Below are positions 12,202 through 21,863 of a DNA stretch of 22,214 nucleotides, piece after piece. The stretch spans positions 1-22,214 of IMG/VR virus record IMGVR_UViG_3300035698_004215; one strand, given 5' to 3'. Numbering within the stretch: position 1 is the first letter of the stretch; every line of letters starts with the position of its first letter. The position numbers and the translations under genes were made by a program. This DNA is from a virus. The notes under the pieces were generated by a model. The model was not told the DNA's origin and did not search any database. It saw only the letters and a list, made by a program, of their open reading frames with translations.

Positions 12202-12629
12202 TGAGCAGGCTATTAGTAGTTGGGTCTGGTGAAAAGGGCATCATTAATATAATGGCCGGCTATCATGTGATGGTGATTAATAAAGAGATTCGTGATTGGC
12301 CTGAAGCACAACATTTCGTGTCAGTTCATCACTTGTTCCACACTAAAGGGAATGCAACTGGTCATGCTCATAGACACGATGAAATAGCTGACTGTTTCTG
12401 GAGATTCAAGAACAATGGTGGGACATCGGGCCTGTTCGCTATGCACGTTGCCATAAAGCTCGGTTACGAGAAGATAGCACTATATGGTATTCCTCTTAGT
12501 GGAGAATATGGTGGTAAGCCAGTCACCAACACATGGCGTGAATACATAGAAAAGAACGATTGCAAGAATGTTAGAAGCTATTCTGGTGAAACAATGAAAC
12601 TATTAGGCGATGCGAAAGGTTGGTTCTAA
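12201..12629 (+). CDS. Rossmann-like protein among tail genes, 142 aa
   Basis: Not a usual tail component. The product begins MSRLLVVGSGEKGIINIMAG, a strand then a Gly-rich turn as in nucleotide-binding folds. It later has HHLFHTKG, then GGTSGLFAMHVAIKLGYEKI, the strand ALYGIPLSGEY, and an NVRSYSGETMKLLGDAKGWF end. This 'G.S.l.a...A..lGy..i.l.GiP' pattern recalls the MptE/DUF115-like and sialyltransferase-like Rossmann proteins seen in some phage genomes. It is coupled to tail tubular A by TAATG and lies three bases before the next gene. The enzymatic activity and substrate are unknown, and the fold is inferred. Confidence 0.6.
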   Translation: MSRLLVVGSGEKGIINIMAGYHVMVINKEIRDWPEAQHFVSVHHLFHTKGNATGHAHRHDEIADCFWRFKNNGGTSGLFAMHVAIKLGYEKIALYGIPLSGEYGGKPVTNTWREYIEKNDCKNVRSYSGETMKLLGDAKGWF

Positions 12630-12631
12630 GT

Positions 12632-14587
12632 ATGAAATCTAGTCAAGCATATACGAATGTCACTGCTGGTCTTATTGGACCGAAACAGTCAGGTCGTTTT
12701 GATATAGCGCAATATGGCGTTGGAGCTCAGACTCTAGAAAACTTTGTAGTTGAATATTATGGAGGAGCTGCACGAACTCCAGGAACTCGCTATGTGGCAG
12801 AAACTAAAGATAGTACTAAAGATAGTGTCCTTATACCATTTGTGTTCAGCACAGTTCAGGCTTACACCATTGAAGCTGGCGATCAATACATGCGTTTCTT
12901 TAAAGATGGCGGCCAGATTCTGTCTGGGGCAGTTCCATACGAGCTCCCAACTAACTTTCTAGAAAGTGAACTTAGAGACATCGGTTATACGCAAGATGCT
13001 GACAAGCTATACATTGTAGCTGAAGACCATGAACCATCAGAACTTACTCGTTCAGCTCACGATTCTTGGACATTAACTGATATTGATTTTGTAGGTGGAC
13101 CACTCATTACACGAAATACAACTATCACGAAAACACTACAGGCTGATTCAGCTACCGGCACAGCAACAATAACAGCAGATGGTCACACTCCTTTCTTAGT
13201 TGGTCATATCGGTTCTATATGGCGCCTAAATGACGGTTACTTTAAAATTACAGCATTCACTGACACCACTCATGTTACAGGCGTTGTGCAGGGAGAAGAT
13301 AATCTAGGTAGTACGTCCGCAGAATGGGATTGGGCGGAAGCAGCTTTCTCTGACGTGCGAGGCTATCCATCAGCAACAACCTTTTATGAAGAGCGTCTAG
13401 TGTTCGGTAAACATCCAGCATTTCCACAATCAGTATGGATGAGCAAGCCTGGCATATTCAACGACTTCACTATTGGGGCAGCTGACACTGACGGTATCTT
13501 CTTTGAGATTAAAGCGAAACAAGTTAACGCAATCAAATGGTTCGATAGTGGCACTTTCTTGACAGTTGGCACATCGTCTGGCTTATTCCGAATTACACTT
13601 GATGGAGTATTAGCGTCAGTCAGTTTACTTGAGACTACAGGAGTTGGTGGCAATGAATCAGTTCGTATTGGTGGCCTCATGCATTTCGTAGAGAGAGATA
13701 CCAGAACAGTCGCTGAACTAGTGTTCGATTACAATTCAGACAGTTACCAGGCAGTTGATATAACGAACCTAGCGAAAGTTGTCACAGAAACAGGCATTGT
13801 AGATTTCTCGTATCAGAAAAGTCCAAATAGCATATTATGGGGTATCCGAACAGATGGCGACCTCTGCTCTCTCACACGCATAGTTCCAGATAAAATTAAG
13901 TCATGGCACACACAAATTACAAGTGGTCTTTATAAAGCAATAGCCACCATTCCAAATGGGGAAGAAGACCAAACTTGGTTTATAGTAGAACGAGAAATAA
14001 ACGGGAACACTGTCCGTTACATTGAATACCTCGAATCTTTTGATTTCGGTGAGGATCAGGAGGACGCTTTCTTTGTTCATTGCGGGCTAACGTATGACAG
14101 CACCGCAGCGACAAGCATTTCAGGTCTAGACCATCTTGAAGGCGCCGAGGTATCCATTCTAGCTGACGGAGCTCCCGTTCCTAATCAAACAGTAGTTTCA
14201 GGTGCAATTACTCTGGCGAAAGCTGCAAGTGTAGTTCAGGTTGGATTACCGTATACTAGCACGATTAAAACTATGCGTCTAGAGCAAGGGTCAGTAACAG
14301 GAGCTTCACATGGTAAATTGGCCCGTATATACGGAGTTACACTGAATGTGTATAAGTCACTAGGTGGTTCATACAAAACTGACGAAGACAGCGGTTTCTA
14401 CGAGATGATTTGGAGACGAGGAGATGATGTCGGTGGTGTTGCAACGGAACTTCAAACTGATAGCATAAAGGACTTAGATTTAACTGGCGCCGTATCAAAG
14501 GACGTTTACATAGAGATTAAACAGGACCAACCATTGCCAATGACTATAATTGGGATTTATCCTAGAATGGACACTAACGATGGATAA
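12632..14587 (+). CDS. Tail tubular protein B / tail nozzle, 651 aa
   Basis: Forms the lower tube of the short tail. I prefer the ATG at 12632 over the TTG at 12620, which directly abuts the AAAGG site. The protein begins MKSSQAYTNVTAGLIGPKQS with the family's GRFD...Y..GA...NF.V...GG...RPGT-type N-terminus (here VEYYGGAARTPGTRYVAE). It continues with FYEERLVFGKHPAFPQSVW and WFDSGTFLTVGTSSGLFRIT, then a late ISGLDHLEGAEVSILADGAP immunoglobulin-like piece. These features match podovirus nozzle or stabilisation proteins in the role of T7 gp12, though the sequence is closer to the BPP-1-type version. The length is somewhat shorter than T7 gp12. Confidence 0.88.
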   Translation: MKSSQAYTNVTAGLIGPKQSGRFDIAQYGVGAQTLENFVVEYYGGAARTPGTRYVAETKDSTKDSVLIPFVFSTVQAYTIEAGDQYMRFFKDGGQILSGAVPYELPTNFLESELRDIGYTQDADKLYIVAEDHEPSELTRSAHDSWTLTDIDFVGGPLITRNTTITKTLQADSATGTATITADGHTPFLVGHIGSIWRLNDGYFKITAFTDTTHVTGVVQGEDNLGSTSAEWDWAEAAFSDVRGYPSATTFYEERLVFGKHPAFPQSVWMSKPGIFNDFTIGAADTDGIFFEIKAKQVNAIKWFDSGTFLTVGTSSGLFRITLDGVLASVSLLETTGVGGNESVRIGGLMHFVERDTRTVAELVFDYNSDSYQAVDITNLAKVVTETGIVDFSYQKSPNSILWGIRTDGDLCSLTRIVPDKIKSWHTQITSGLYKAIATIPNGEEDQTWFIVEREINGNTVRYIEYLESFDFGEDQEDAFFVHCGLTYDSTAATSISGLDHLEGAEVSILADGAPVPNQTVVSGAITLAKAASVVQVGLPYTSTIKTMRLEQGSVTGASHGKLARIYGVTLNVYKSLGGSYKTDEDSGFYEMIWRRGDDVGGVATELQTDSIKDLDLTGAVSKDVYIEIKQDQPLPMTIIGIYPRMDTNDG

Positions 14588-14619
14588 GGACATGATTACT
14601 TATAGGGAGGGGTGTTAAT

Positions 14620-15198
14620 ATGGCTGCTGGATATGGAGCCGCAATCGGGGCTGTTATAAAGATGGGTGGTGTTGGTACCAAAGCATATGGAACCTACGCT
14701 GCCGGACAAGCTGAAGCAAACGCTATTAGATACAACAACGCTATTGCAGGAAGTGCAAATGGAATTAATCAGGCATCATTTCAATTTGATATTGATAGAC
14801 AGATAAGTGCTGGTGAATCGTTTCTTGCAACACAAAGAACGGCTATTAGTAAAAGTGGCATTGCTCTTAACGGGTCTGCCATTGAAGTGATGATAGATAG
14901 CGCGAAAAATATTGAGCTTGACACGTTCAGGTTGACGTTTGCTAAAGACATTGCTCAATATGAACATAATGTAGCAAGTAGAGATGCTGAAATTACTGCA
15001 AAGTTCGCTAAAAAGAATGCTAGAATATCTGCTGTGAGTGGTGTTTTAACTGCTGGTCAGAACGCTATGGCTAAAAAGTTTACAGCTCCTAGTAGTGGGT
15101 CTGGCACAACAAATTTAGGTAGTGGAGTGGTAGCCTCATCAATGTCAAGTGGTTCTAATGCAATAACAAGTAGTGCTTCAAGCGCACCGATAGGTTAA
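14620..15198 (+). CDS. Internal virion protein, T7 gp14 type, 192 aa
   Basis: Part of the ejected core. It begins MAAGYGAAIGAVIKMGGVGT, a hydrophobic Gly/Ala segment that can insert in membrane. AAGQAEANAIRYNNA and a helical region with ATQRTAISKSGIALNGSAIE follow. The 'GQ.eA.a......A', 'a..GV.l.GS' and 'D.A...eLD' pattern is that of T7 gp14-like proteins. The end is Ser/Gly-rich and disordered. The length is almost the same as T7 gp14. GGGAGGGG precedes the ATG. It is the first of three consecutive ejection-protein genes. Confidence 0.8.
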   Translation: MAAGYGAAIGAVIKMGGVGTKAYGTYAAGQAEANAIRYNNAIAGSANGINQASFQFDIDRQISAGESFLATQRTAISKSGIALNGSAIEVMIDSAKNIELDTFRLTFAKDIAQYEHNVASRDAEITAKFAKKNARISAVSGVLTAGQNAMAKKFTAPSSGSGTTNLGSGVVASSMSSGSNAITSSASSAPIG

Positions 15199-15213
15199 CG
15201 GAAAGGTTGTTAC

Positions 15214-16683
15214 ATGAAAGTTCCTAGATATAAAAGTAGTGGTGGTGGACTTGCGAAAGCTAGACCATCTAGAACAACTGCTAATACGACACAGCTAGCA
15301 AACCTTAATGTCTGGAATGGTGAGAATGCTATTAAGTTTGGTGACGAACTAATTGACAGAGAAGCTAAGTTAGATGCTGAAGTTGCTAAGATGAACAACG
15401 AGAACCAGAAGATTCAAGCTAACAACATGTCTGCTCAGAATATCGCTGATGCTAACGATAAACTAGCTGGAATTACAGACCCAGAAGAAATACAGAAAGT
15501 TACTGATGAATTAAAGGCTAAAAACCTTAACGATTCTTCTATTATAAAAGATGGAAATACACGAAACACTTGGAACCTTAATAATCAAAAGAATCTTATA
15601 AGCGCTTCAAGCAAATTCAAGAATAACGCTAGAGCTACATTAGGTTCAAATTATACAAAGAATCTCAACAACACTTATAAAAATACTATCATTTCTGCTG
15701 TTGATACAGGCAATCCTCTTGACGCTTATGTTGAAATGAGTGATACGCTGAACGCAGGTCTTGACAACAATTATCTAGATAAAGAGTATGTTGACGAGAA
15801 GATTGAAAGTTGGCAGCAGGAAGTTAAAGTTAAATCGTTAGCGCTTGAAACAAAGAAGAATCCAGAAGCTATTGATGCCGCATTAAAGGATACTGAAAGT
15901 GCGTTATCTAAAAGTCTTAATGACAAAGAGAGAGTTACAGCTAAGGCTGACGTAACAAAGGCTTTAAAGACTGTTGAGACTAACAAGAAAAAAGCTGTAT
16001 TAGCATTGCAGCATGCTACATTCCAAGCATACACCGACTTAATTTCATCTGGCGAAGGTTCAACTATATTGCCATCAGAAATTGATGAACAAGTTCGGGC
16101 TGAACTTTTAACTGGAAATGAAGGGCAGATGGTGAAAGATGGTGTGATTGAAGACGCAAATGCAAAAGGTTTGCCTTCAAGTGCGCTAGTTGCGTTGAGA
16201 CTAGCAAGGTCCGATGCCGTTAAAAGTGGATGGTTTGGTAAAGAACCTACAGATGAGGGCAAGAATAAATATTACGCCCTGCTTACTGATTTCAAGTTAA
16301 GAGGTTACGAAGACGAGTTCAAGATGACAGATGCAGAATACAAATTAGAGATGAATCAATATGCGTCAGATAGAGTTGAGTTAAAAATGTCTGGAAAGAA
16401 TTCACAAGAATATATGTCAGACATTATACGTAATGCTGTTAATACCCAAGCTTGGAACTATCAAGAGGCAGCTAATAAAGTGTATGATGAAATGTATGCA
16501 AGTCAAGATAAACCATGGGGAGACACTGAAATACAAGAAGCATTGTCTCGTCACTTACCTGGCTATGCTGACAAACTAGATGCCACTAAAAAAGAAATAG
16601 CAACAAAGGAAGCGCAAGCACCTTTATCTGATGAAGCAAAAGAGTTTTCAGCTAAATGGTTAGGAGAAGAGTCAAATGGATAG
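15214..16683 (+). CDS. Internal virion (ejection) protein, gp15 position, 489 aa
   Basis: Mostly helical, Lys/Asn/Glu/Ala-rich, with no cysteine-rich or enzymatic motif. It begins MKVPRYKSSGGGLAKARPSR (basic and flexible) and then has long helical segments, for example AKLDAEVAKMNNENQKIQA and KDTESALSKSLNDKERVTAK. The size and place between the gp14-like and gp16-like genes give it the role of T7 gp15, although it is shorter. Sequence similarity is not claimed. GGAAAGG lies ahead of the ATG at 15214. Its end overlaps the next gene by eight bases. Confidence 0.7.
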   Translation: MKVPRYKSSGGGLAKARPSRTTANTTQLANLNVWNGENAIKFGDELIDREAKLDAEVAKMNNENQKIQANNMSAQNIADANDKLAGITDPEEIQKVTDELKAKNLNDSSIIKDGNTRNTWNLNNQKNLISASSKFKNNARATLGSNYTKNLNNTYKNTIISAVDTGNPLDAYVEMSDTLNAGLDNNYLDKEYVDEKIESWQQEVKVKSLALETKKNPEAIDAALKDTESALSKSLNDKERVTAKADVTKALKTVETNKKKAVLALQHATFQAYTDLISSGEGSTILPSEIDEQVRAELLTGNEGQMVKDGVIEDANAKGLPSSALVALRLARSDAVKSGWFGKEPTDEGKNKYYALLTDFKLRGYEDEFKMTDAEYKLEMNQYASDRVELKMSGKNSQEYMSDIIRNAVNTQAWNYQEAANKVYDEMYASQDKPWGDTEIQEALSRHLPGYADKLDATKKEIATKEAQAPLSDEAKEFSAKWLGEESNG

Positions 16684-19600
16684 AGCAGCGTTTACAGACA
16701 AAATGGAGAATGACAAGCAATTTAGTTCTGGCTTTAACGCTCTGTCTACCGCTGATCGTTCTGTTATTCTTGATAGAGTTAACGCAGTTGATGCGGCTAA
16801 ACCAGCTACACAGGACTTAACTGAGCAGTCCAGCTCAATGACCATTGGTTTAACTAATCCTTTCGCTCAACTCGGTAACACAGATGGCATGATACAGGCG
16901 TCTAAGAATATATTCAATAAAGGTGTCGAGAGCGTTAAGGCTCTAGAAGAAGGTGCTCTTGTCAACCCTATGATGACAGGTAAACGAACAGACATAGCTA
17001 AAGGTGCTTTACAGGCGTCAATTAGCTTCGTTGGGGCATTCGGTAGCGCAATAGAGTCAGAGGCTCGCACAATGAGCTCTCAGGAAACAATGGTTGATTC
17101 TCTGGGAAGACTTGCGGTATGGGGGACAGATGCTCCTACTAGCCAAAAGATCAGAGAAACATTACCTGTAATTATGCGAAAGATTCCAGCTATTGAATAT
17201 GATAGACAGCTCATAGGTAAATACACTAACATTGATGATATGGTGGCTGACGCAGGTAAGTTAGTTCAGGACATGGCTAATACGGCGTTAGAGTTTAAGC
17301 CATACGCTCCAGAAAACAAGCTAGTAGGAGATATTGGTGGTGGCATGGCGTCTATGGGGTTAGCTATACTATCAAAAAATCCAGCTCTTGCATCTACTAT
17401 GTTTGGAGCTATTACTAAAGGTCAGACTTGGCAGGAGCTTAAGACTAAAGATTGGAGCGATCAAGAGGCTCTAGCAGTTGCTGACCTTTCAGCTATTGTA
17501 ACAGTTGCTTCTGAATATGCATCACTTGATTTCATTATGAACAAGGTTAATGGCTCAAACGCTCTCTACACTGGCGGCATATCTGCTATCTCTGAATTCG
17601 TTCAAGAGTTCATTGAGAATAAGGCTATCGGTAATCTAAGTAAGATTGTTGGAGCATCAGATAAATCATGGGAAGCTATTACTAAAGAGGCATTGTATAG
17701 TGGGTTCATTGCTACATTTAGTGGTGGTGGGTTCGGAGCTTTTAAGTCAATGATGAACACTTCTAACATGTCTACAAGGCTGAAAGATTTGGGCGTTCCA
17801 GCTGATAAAGTTGACACTGCCATTAAAGGTCTGTTCTCGGCTAGCAAAAAGCATCGTGAGGATGCATTGGTAACTGTTTATAACGAGACCATCGGCAAGA
17901 CTCTAGAAGATGCAAAGCCAGCTATTCCTGTCGCTGACGAAGTTGCTGAGTTTAACGAGATAACTAAAGAGCCTGTTGATATTAAGATTAGCGATGAGGT
18001 AAAAGATGACGTTAAAGCTGAAGCTGAGATTGTCACTAAACTAAAAGCTGTTACAGAACTAATTAATGCTACTAACAGTGACGCTCCTAGCTCTCTTGTT
18101 AAACAACGTGACGCAATGGTTGAAGTTCTAGAAGGTCTTGTTAACGAAGATAATACTGTTGATAAGGATATTAAGAAGAAGATTAAGAAAGCGACTACCA
18201 CAGAAAAGAGCAAGGTTGAGCTAACCGAACAACAGTTATTAAGTCTTGTGTTAAGAGCTCAATCCAAAGGCGCTACTGTCGGGCAGAAAGCTGCTCTTGT
18301 AAAGTTTAACGAAAAGATGGCTGAAGTTAAAGCTGAGAAAGTTAAAGGCTTAAAAATAAAGGCCGTCAAGAAGATTATAGACAGGGCTGTTAAAAGTAAG
18401 AATATAGACCCTGTATATCAACAAGTTCTAAGCAATATCGGCAAGCAACAAAAACAATCAGAACGAGCCAAGAAAGCAGAACAGATTCGTGAGTTATATG
18501 AGCAAGCTGAAGCTGAAGGTTTCGATGTTGTAGTTCCAGAAAAAGCATTGTCTGATTATGGTTCTATTGACATGGAAAACATGACAGTTGAGCAAGTTGA
18601 CGCTCTCTATGCCATTGTTACTAAAATGAATAAGCTAGGGCGTATGAAGAATAAGTTGTTAACAGGTAAGGCTACAGATACACTAGATTCTGTTACTACC
18701 GATATAGAGCAAAGTATCGTGGACAGTGGAGTTGACATTAATGAACAGCTTACTAAACAGGAACGTGTTAAAAAGGGTCTTGATAAGCCTAACAAGCTAG
18801 GTGAAATTCTGCAAGGAATCGACATGGCTCTCAGCAAACTTGAGTTCATGGCCCAAAAGCTAGACGGTGACGTTCAGGAAGGTGCTGCGTGGAGAGCTTT
18901 ATATCAGCCTCTATATGACGCATCAAACGCACAGTTCATAATCCATAATAACGACATGGCAAACATCAAGAATAATATCGAGAAGAACGGAATTACTGCT
19001 GACGTTATCAACAAAAAACATGAAGTTGCAGGAGAGTCATACACCACCGAGCAGATAATGGCAATGTATGCTAACAGCAAGAATGCCGACAATACTAATA
19101 GGCTTTTAGAGGGTCACGATATTACTGAAGCTCAGATGAACGAGGCTATAGGGAAATTGTCTTCTAAGGAGAAAGCATTTGTTGATGAAGTTATAAGCAT
19201 CATTCAGGCTAAAGGCGAACTTTTACAGGGCGTTTCTTATGAAGTTGAAGGCGAGATAATGGATTTAGTTGAGAACTATTTCCCTATTGTCTATAAGGGT
19301 TCTGTTGAAACTAAAGCTAAAAGTGCTTCTGATTTTGATTACATGAAGAACACAATTGGACTAGGCCAAGGGTTCAAGAAGAAGAGAACGGAAGGAACCG
19401 GGCAACCACTTAATCTTGATTTCATGCACGTTGCTATCAATCACATCGAGAAAGTTAACCATTACGTTACTCACGCTGCTGCGATACAAGATATTAAGCG
19501 AGTGTTAGCACAAGACACAACTCAGGGAGCTATTAAAGCTGCTTTAGGAAAAGATGCTGTGCAAGTTTTACGTGACCACATCAAAAATGTAGCCAACCCG

Positions 19601-20719
19601 TCTGGTCAGTTTAGTTCTTTCACCGGACAGAAAGCTACTAGATTCTTAGAAGCAATGAAGAATAACGTCACCGCTGCTGTATTGGGACTCAATCCGGTAA
19701 CAGCAATGGTTCAGTTTTTATCATACGGTCAAACAGTTAACGAGCTTGGTGTTGCTGCATCTTCTAGAGGGCTTAATGAATTCATTGCTGACATGGGACC
19801 TATACTAGATTTCATGCGAGCTAACAGTGCTCAGATGGAGAATAGAGATCAGTCGCTAGACAGAGAAATTAGGGATGCTTGGAACGCAATGCAGGCACAA
19901 AAGTTGTTACAAGGAAAGACGCATACTAAAGATTTGTTCTTTGCACTAATCAAAGGTGTTGATAACTTCACTGTAGGCGCTACATGGTGGTCTGCTTTTC
20001 AAGAGAAGATGGATGAGACTGAAGGCAACAAAGAGGCTTCGATTAGTTATGCTGACAGAATCGTTAGAACTACTCAGCCAATGATGACAGCTAAAGATAT
20101 GCCGGCTATTGCTCAAAAGGGTAGTGGCTTGCGATTCCTCGTTTCTTTCTACTCTGCATTCAGCACAACATATAATATATTGTCTAAAACCGGCAGACGT
20201 TTACGTGTTGGTTCTGACGACTGGAAGAAGAAGTTAGCTACAGCATTTCAGACGTTGCTATTAACTATCATTGCTCCTGCATTAACAGGTGAGTTCATTA
20301 AGAGTGCAGGACAGGCAGAACTAAAAGATTACGCAATTGCTCCGGCCAAGTTTCTTGGTGCTACTGTTCCTTTCCTTGGTTCAGCACTATATGCAGCTAC
20401 TAGCTTTGGTGGTTCATCTTTCCCTTTTATGAAAGCAATCGAGGCTCCCATTAAAGGTGCTGTAGACACTAGTAAAGTAGGTCTCAAGAGCCTGAAAGAC
20501 GGGCAATTATCTTTAAGGGATGCTGGCAAGATAGCTAAAAGCACAGTGGACGCAATTGGTTATTCTACTGGCATGCTACCAGCGAATACGATTGGGAAAG
20601 CTATTATGGGAGCTATTGACCTACAAGAAGGAAAAACAACTAACCCTTTAAGATTGTTTATAACAAAACATGCATTGCGTGAGAATAAGAAAAAGAAAAT
20701 CAAACGAAGCAATTTCTAA
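16676..20719 (+). CDS. Large internal virion (DNA ejection) protein, gp16 position, 1347 aa
   Basis: The longest gene. The product is ejected with or ahead of the DNA to make a path through the cell envelope (role of T7 gp16, about 1318 residues). It starts MDRAAFTDKMENDKQFSSGF behind AGGAG. Hydrophobic Gly/Ala-rich segments lie near 218-245 and 340-355. A long charged helical region spans about 430-790. A C-terminal block from about 1140 contains VRTTQPMMTAKDMPAIAQKG, RFLVSFYSAFSTTYNIL and two hydrophobic stretches (about 1186-1206 and 1226-1250), then ends in the basic ENKKKKIKRSNF. That last third resembles large polyvalent-protein domains of the LPD38 kind. I see no lytic transglycosylase motif at the N-terminus, unlike T7 gp16. 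Confidence 0.8.
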   Translation: MDRAAFTDKMENDKQFSSGFNALSTADRSVILDRVNAVDAAKPATQDLTEQSSSMTIGLTNPFAQLGNTDGMIQASKNIFNKGVESVKALEEGALVNPMMTGKRTDIAKGALQASISFVGAFGSAIESEARTMSSQETMVDSLGRLAVWGTDAPTSQKIRETLPVIMRKIPAIEYDRQLIGKYTNIDDMVADAGKLVQDMANTALEFKPYAPENKLVGDIGGGMASMGLAILSKNPALASTMFGAITKGQTWQELKTKDWSDQEALAVADLSAIVTVASEYASLDFIMNKVNGSNALYTGGISAISEFVQEFIENKAIGNLSKIVGASDKSWEAITKEALYSGFIATFSGGGFGAFKSMMNTSNMSTRLKDLGVPADKVDTAIKGLFSASKKHREDALVTVYNETIGKTLEDAKPAIPVADEVAEFNEITKEPVDIKISDEVKDDVKAEAEIVTKLKAVTELINATNSDAPSSLVKQRDAMVEVLEGLVNEDNTVDKDIKKKIKKATTTEKSKVELTEQQLLSLVLRAQSKGATVGQKAALVKFNEKMAEVKAEKVKGLKIKAVKKIIDRAVKSKNIDPVYQQVLSNIGKQQKQSERAKKAEQIRELYEQAEAEGFDVVVPEKALSDYGSIDMENMTVEQVDALYAIVTKMNKLGRMKNKLLTGKATDTLDSVTTDIEQSIVDSGVDINEQLTKQERVKKGLDKPNKLGEILQGIDMALSKLEFMAQKLDGDVQEGAAWRALYQPLYDASNAQFIIHNNDMANIKNNIEKNGITADVINKKHEVAGESYTTEQIMAMYANSKNADNTNRLLEGHDITEAQMNEAIGKLSSKEKAFVDEVISIIQAKGELLQGVSYEVEGEIMDLVENYFPIVYKGSVETKAKSASDFDYMKNTIGLGQGFKKKRTEGTGQPLNLDFMHVAINHIEKVNHYVTHAAAIQDIKRVLAQDTTQGAIKAALGKDAVQVLRDHIKNVANPSGQFSSFTGQKATRFLEAMKNNVTAAVLGLNPVTAMVQFLSYGQTVNELGVAASSRGLNEFIADMGPILDFMRANSAQMENRDQSLDREIRDAWNAMQAQKLLQGKTHTKDLFFALIKGVDNFTVGATWWSAFQEKMDETEGNKEASISYADRIVRTTQPMMTAKDMPAIAQKGSGLRFLVSFYSAFSTTYNILSKTGRRLRVGSDDWKKKLATAFQTLLLTIIAPALTGEFIKSAGQAELKDYAIAPAKFLGATVPFLGSALYAATSFGGSSFPFMKAIEAPIKGAVDTSKVGLKSLKDGQLSLRDAGKIAKSTVDAIGYSTGMLPANTIGKAIMGAIDLQEGKTTNPLRLFITKHALRENKKKKIKRSNF

Positions 20720-20731
20720 CAGGAGGATTAA

Positions 20732-21853
20732 ATGACAATTAGCGCAACAACTCCAAAGATTATTTATCTACCGAACGGGACGCAGACGGTGTTCACGGTT
20801 CCGTTCACATTCTTTGATGATGACGATTTAGTTGTCACGGAGAAACTAGAGGCGAGTCCTTATACTGAGGTTGTATTAGTCCTTAACACTGACTACACTG
20901 TAACAGGTGGAGATGGTGCTGTCGGGTCTATAACGCTCTCTACGGCCACTCTAGCTACCAAGAAATTGATCATACTGTCTGAGTTAGCTGACGTTCAAGG
21001 GACTGATTATATTAATAATAGTGACTATGACCAGAACGTATTAGAAGCATCTCTTGATAAGATAGTTCGCATGATTCAACAGAAAGATGAGATTATTGAT
21101 CGTTGTTTGAAATTTGATATTGGAGCAGATAGTGTTGAGTTGCCAACTGATGGGTCTGGTTATCTCTATTATAATGGAACTGACTTCTCGTTAGATGATT
21201 TGACTTACACCACTACAGATTATGCTGGAACTATTACGGCAGGTGTTGATGCTAGTAAGCCAGCAAGTCCGTCTGCTAAAGACATCTATTATGCTCTCGA
21301 CACCAAGAAACGCTATTTATGTGTTACCGCTGGTTCATGGGACTATGATGGAGTATTCTATGATGTTACTGTAGGGGGCGATTTAGGCGTTACTGGGGAC
21401 ACTACACTTACAGGCACATTAGGAGTCACTGGAGACGTTACAGTAGCGGATATGAGCTGTAGTGGCACATTAAGCCTTGCTACAGGAGCTCTTGATGGGT
21501 TTCTAGATGAAGACACTCTCTCTTCTGATAGTGCTACTGAGGTTGCTAGTCAGCAGAGTGTTAAGGCTTATGTTGATGCTAGCGCGGTTACTATAAAGAC
21601 TGGCACAGTAGCTCACGCCGGAACCATACCTTTACCTTCTGGATACGATGAAGCAGATTGCTATTGGATGGTATCTCATGAACAGTATTATCATGATGAT
21701 ACTATTGGTGGCAGTGGTGAAGAGGGTAAAAAGTATCATGAATGTTCTGTCACCGCTAGTCGCGTAGTAACGTGTAGAACAAGCGTTGGCTCATATGGTT
21801 CAAATGATGCTCATAATGGTACGGCTAACTATATTATAATTGGTAAAAAATAG
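20732..21853 (+). CDS. Tail fibre / tailspike adaptor, 373 aa
   Basis: Binds the host surface. The N-terminus (YLPNGTQTVFTVPFTFFDDD, LNTDYTVTGGDG, then NVLEASLDKIVRMIQQKDEI) matches the podovirus fibre adaptor that docks on the tail, about residues 1-125. The middle has VELPTDGSGYLYYNGTDF and two LGVTGD repeats (from about 218 and 230), typical of beta-rich shafts. A SATEVASQQSVKAYVDA segment (about 268-284) marks a trimer junction. The last 85 residues form a small receptor-binding module (GTVAHAGTIPLPSGYDEADC, later VVTCRTSVGS, ending ANYIIIGKK). AGGAGG precedes the start. It is short for a fibre and has no enzyme domain. Confidence 0.85.
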   Translation: MTISATTPKIIYLPNGTQTVFTVPFTFFDDDDLVVTEKLEASPYTEVVLVLNTDYTVTGGDGAVGSITLSTATLATKKLIILSELADVQGTDYINNSDYDQNVLEASLDKIVRMIQQKDEIIDRCLKFDIGADSVELPTDGSGYLYYNGTDFSLDDLTYTTTDYAGTITAGVDASKPASPSAKDIYYALDTKKRYLCVTAGSWDYDGVFYDVTVGGDLGVTGDTTLTGTLGVTGDVTVADMSCSGTLSLATGALDGFLDEDTLSSDSATEVASQQSVKAYVDASAVTIKTGTVAHAGTIPLPSGYDEADCYWMVSHEQYYHDDTIGGSGEEGKKYHECSVTASRVVTCRTSVGSYGSNDAHNGTANYIIIGKK

Positions 21854-21863
21854 GAGACAGAAT

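Noticed and set aside
15771-16262. Minus-strand 163-codon frame inside the gp15-position gene
   Set aside because: Antisense to a clear coding gene. The Ser/Leu-rich product is typical of the complement of Lys/Glu/Ala-rich coding DNA.
21500-21853. Possible diversity-generating retroelement target at the fibre end, as in Bordetella phage BPP-1
   Set aside because: The C-terminal module does not look like a C-type lectin, and no template repeat or reverse transcriptase is visible before the window ends.
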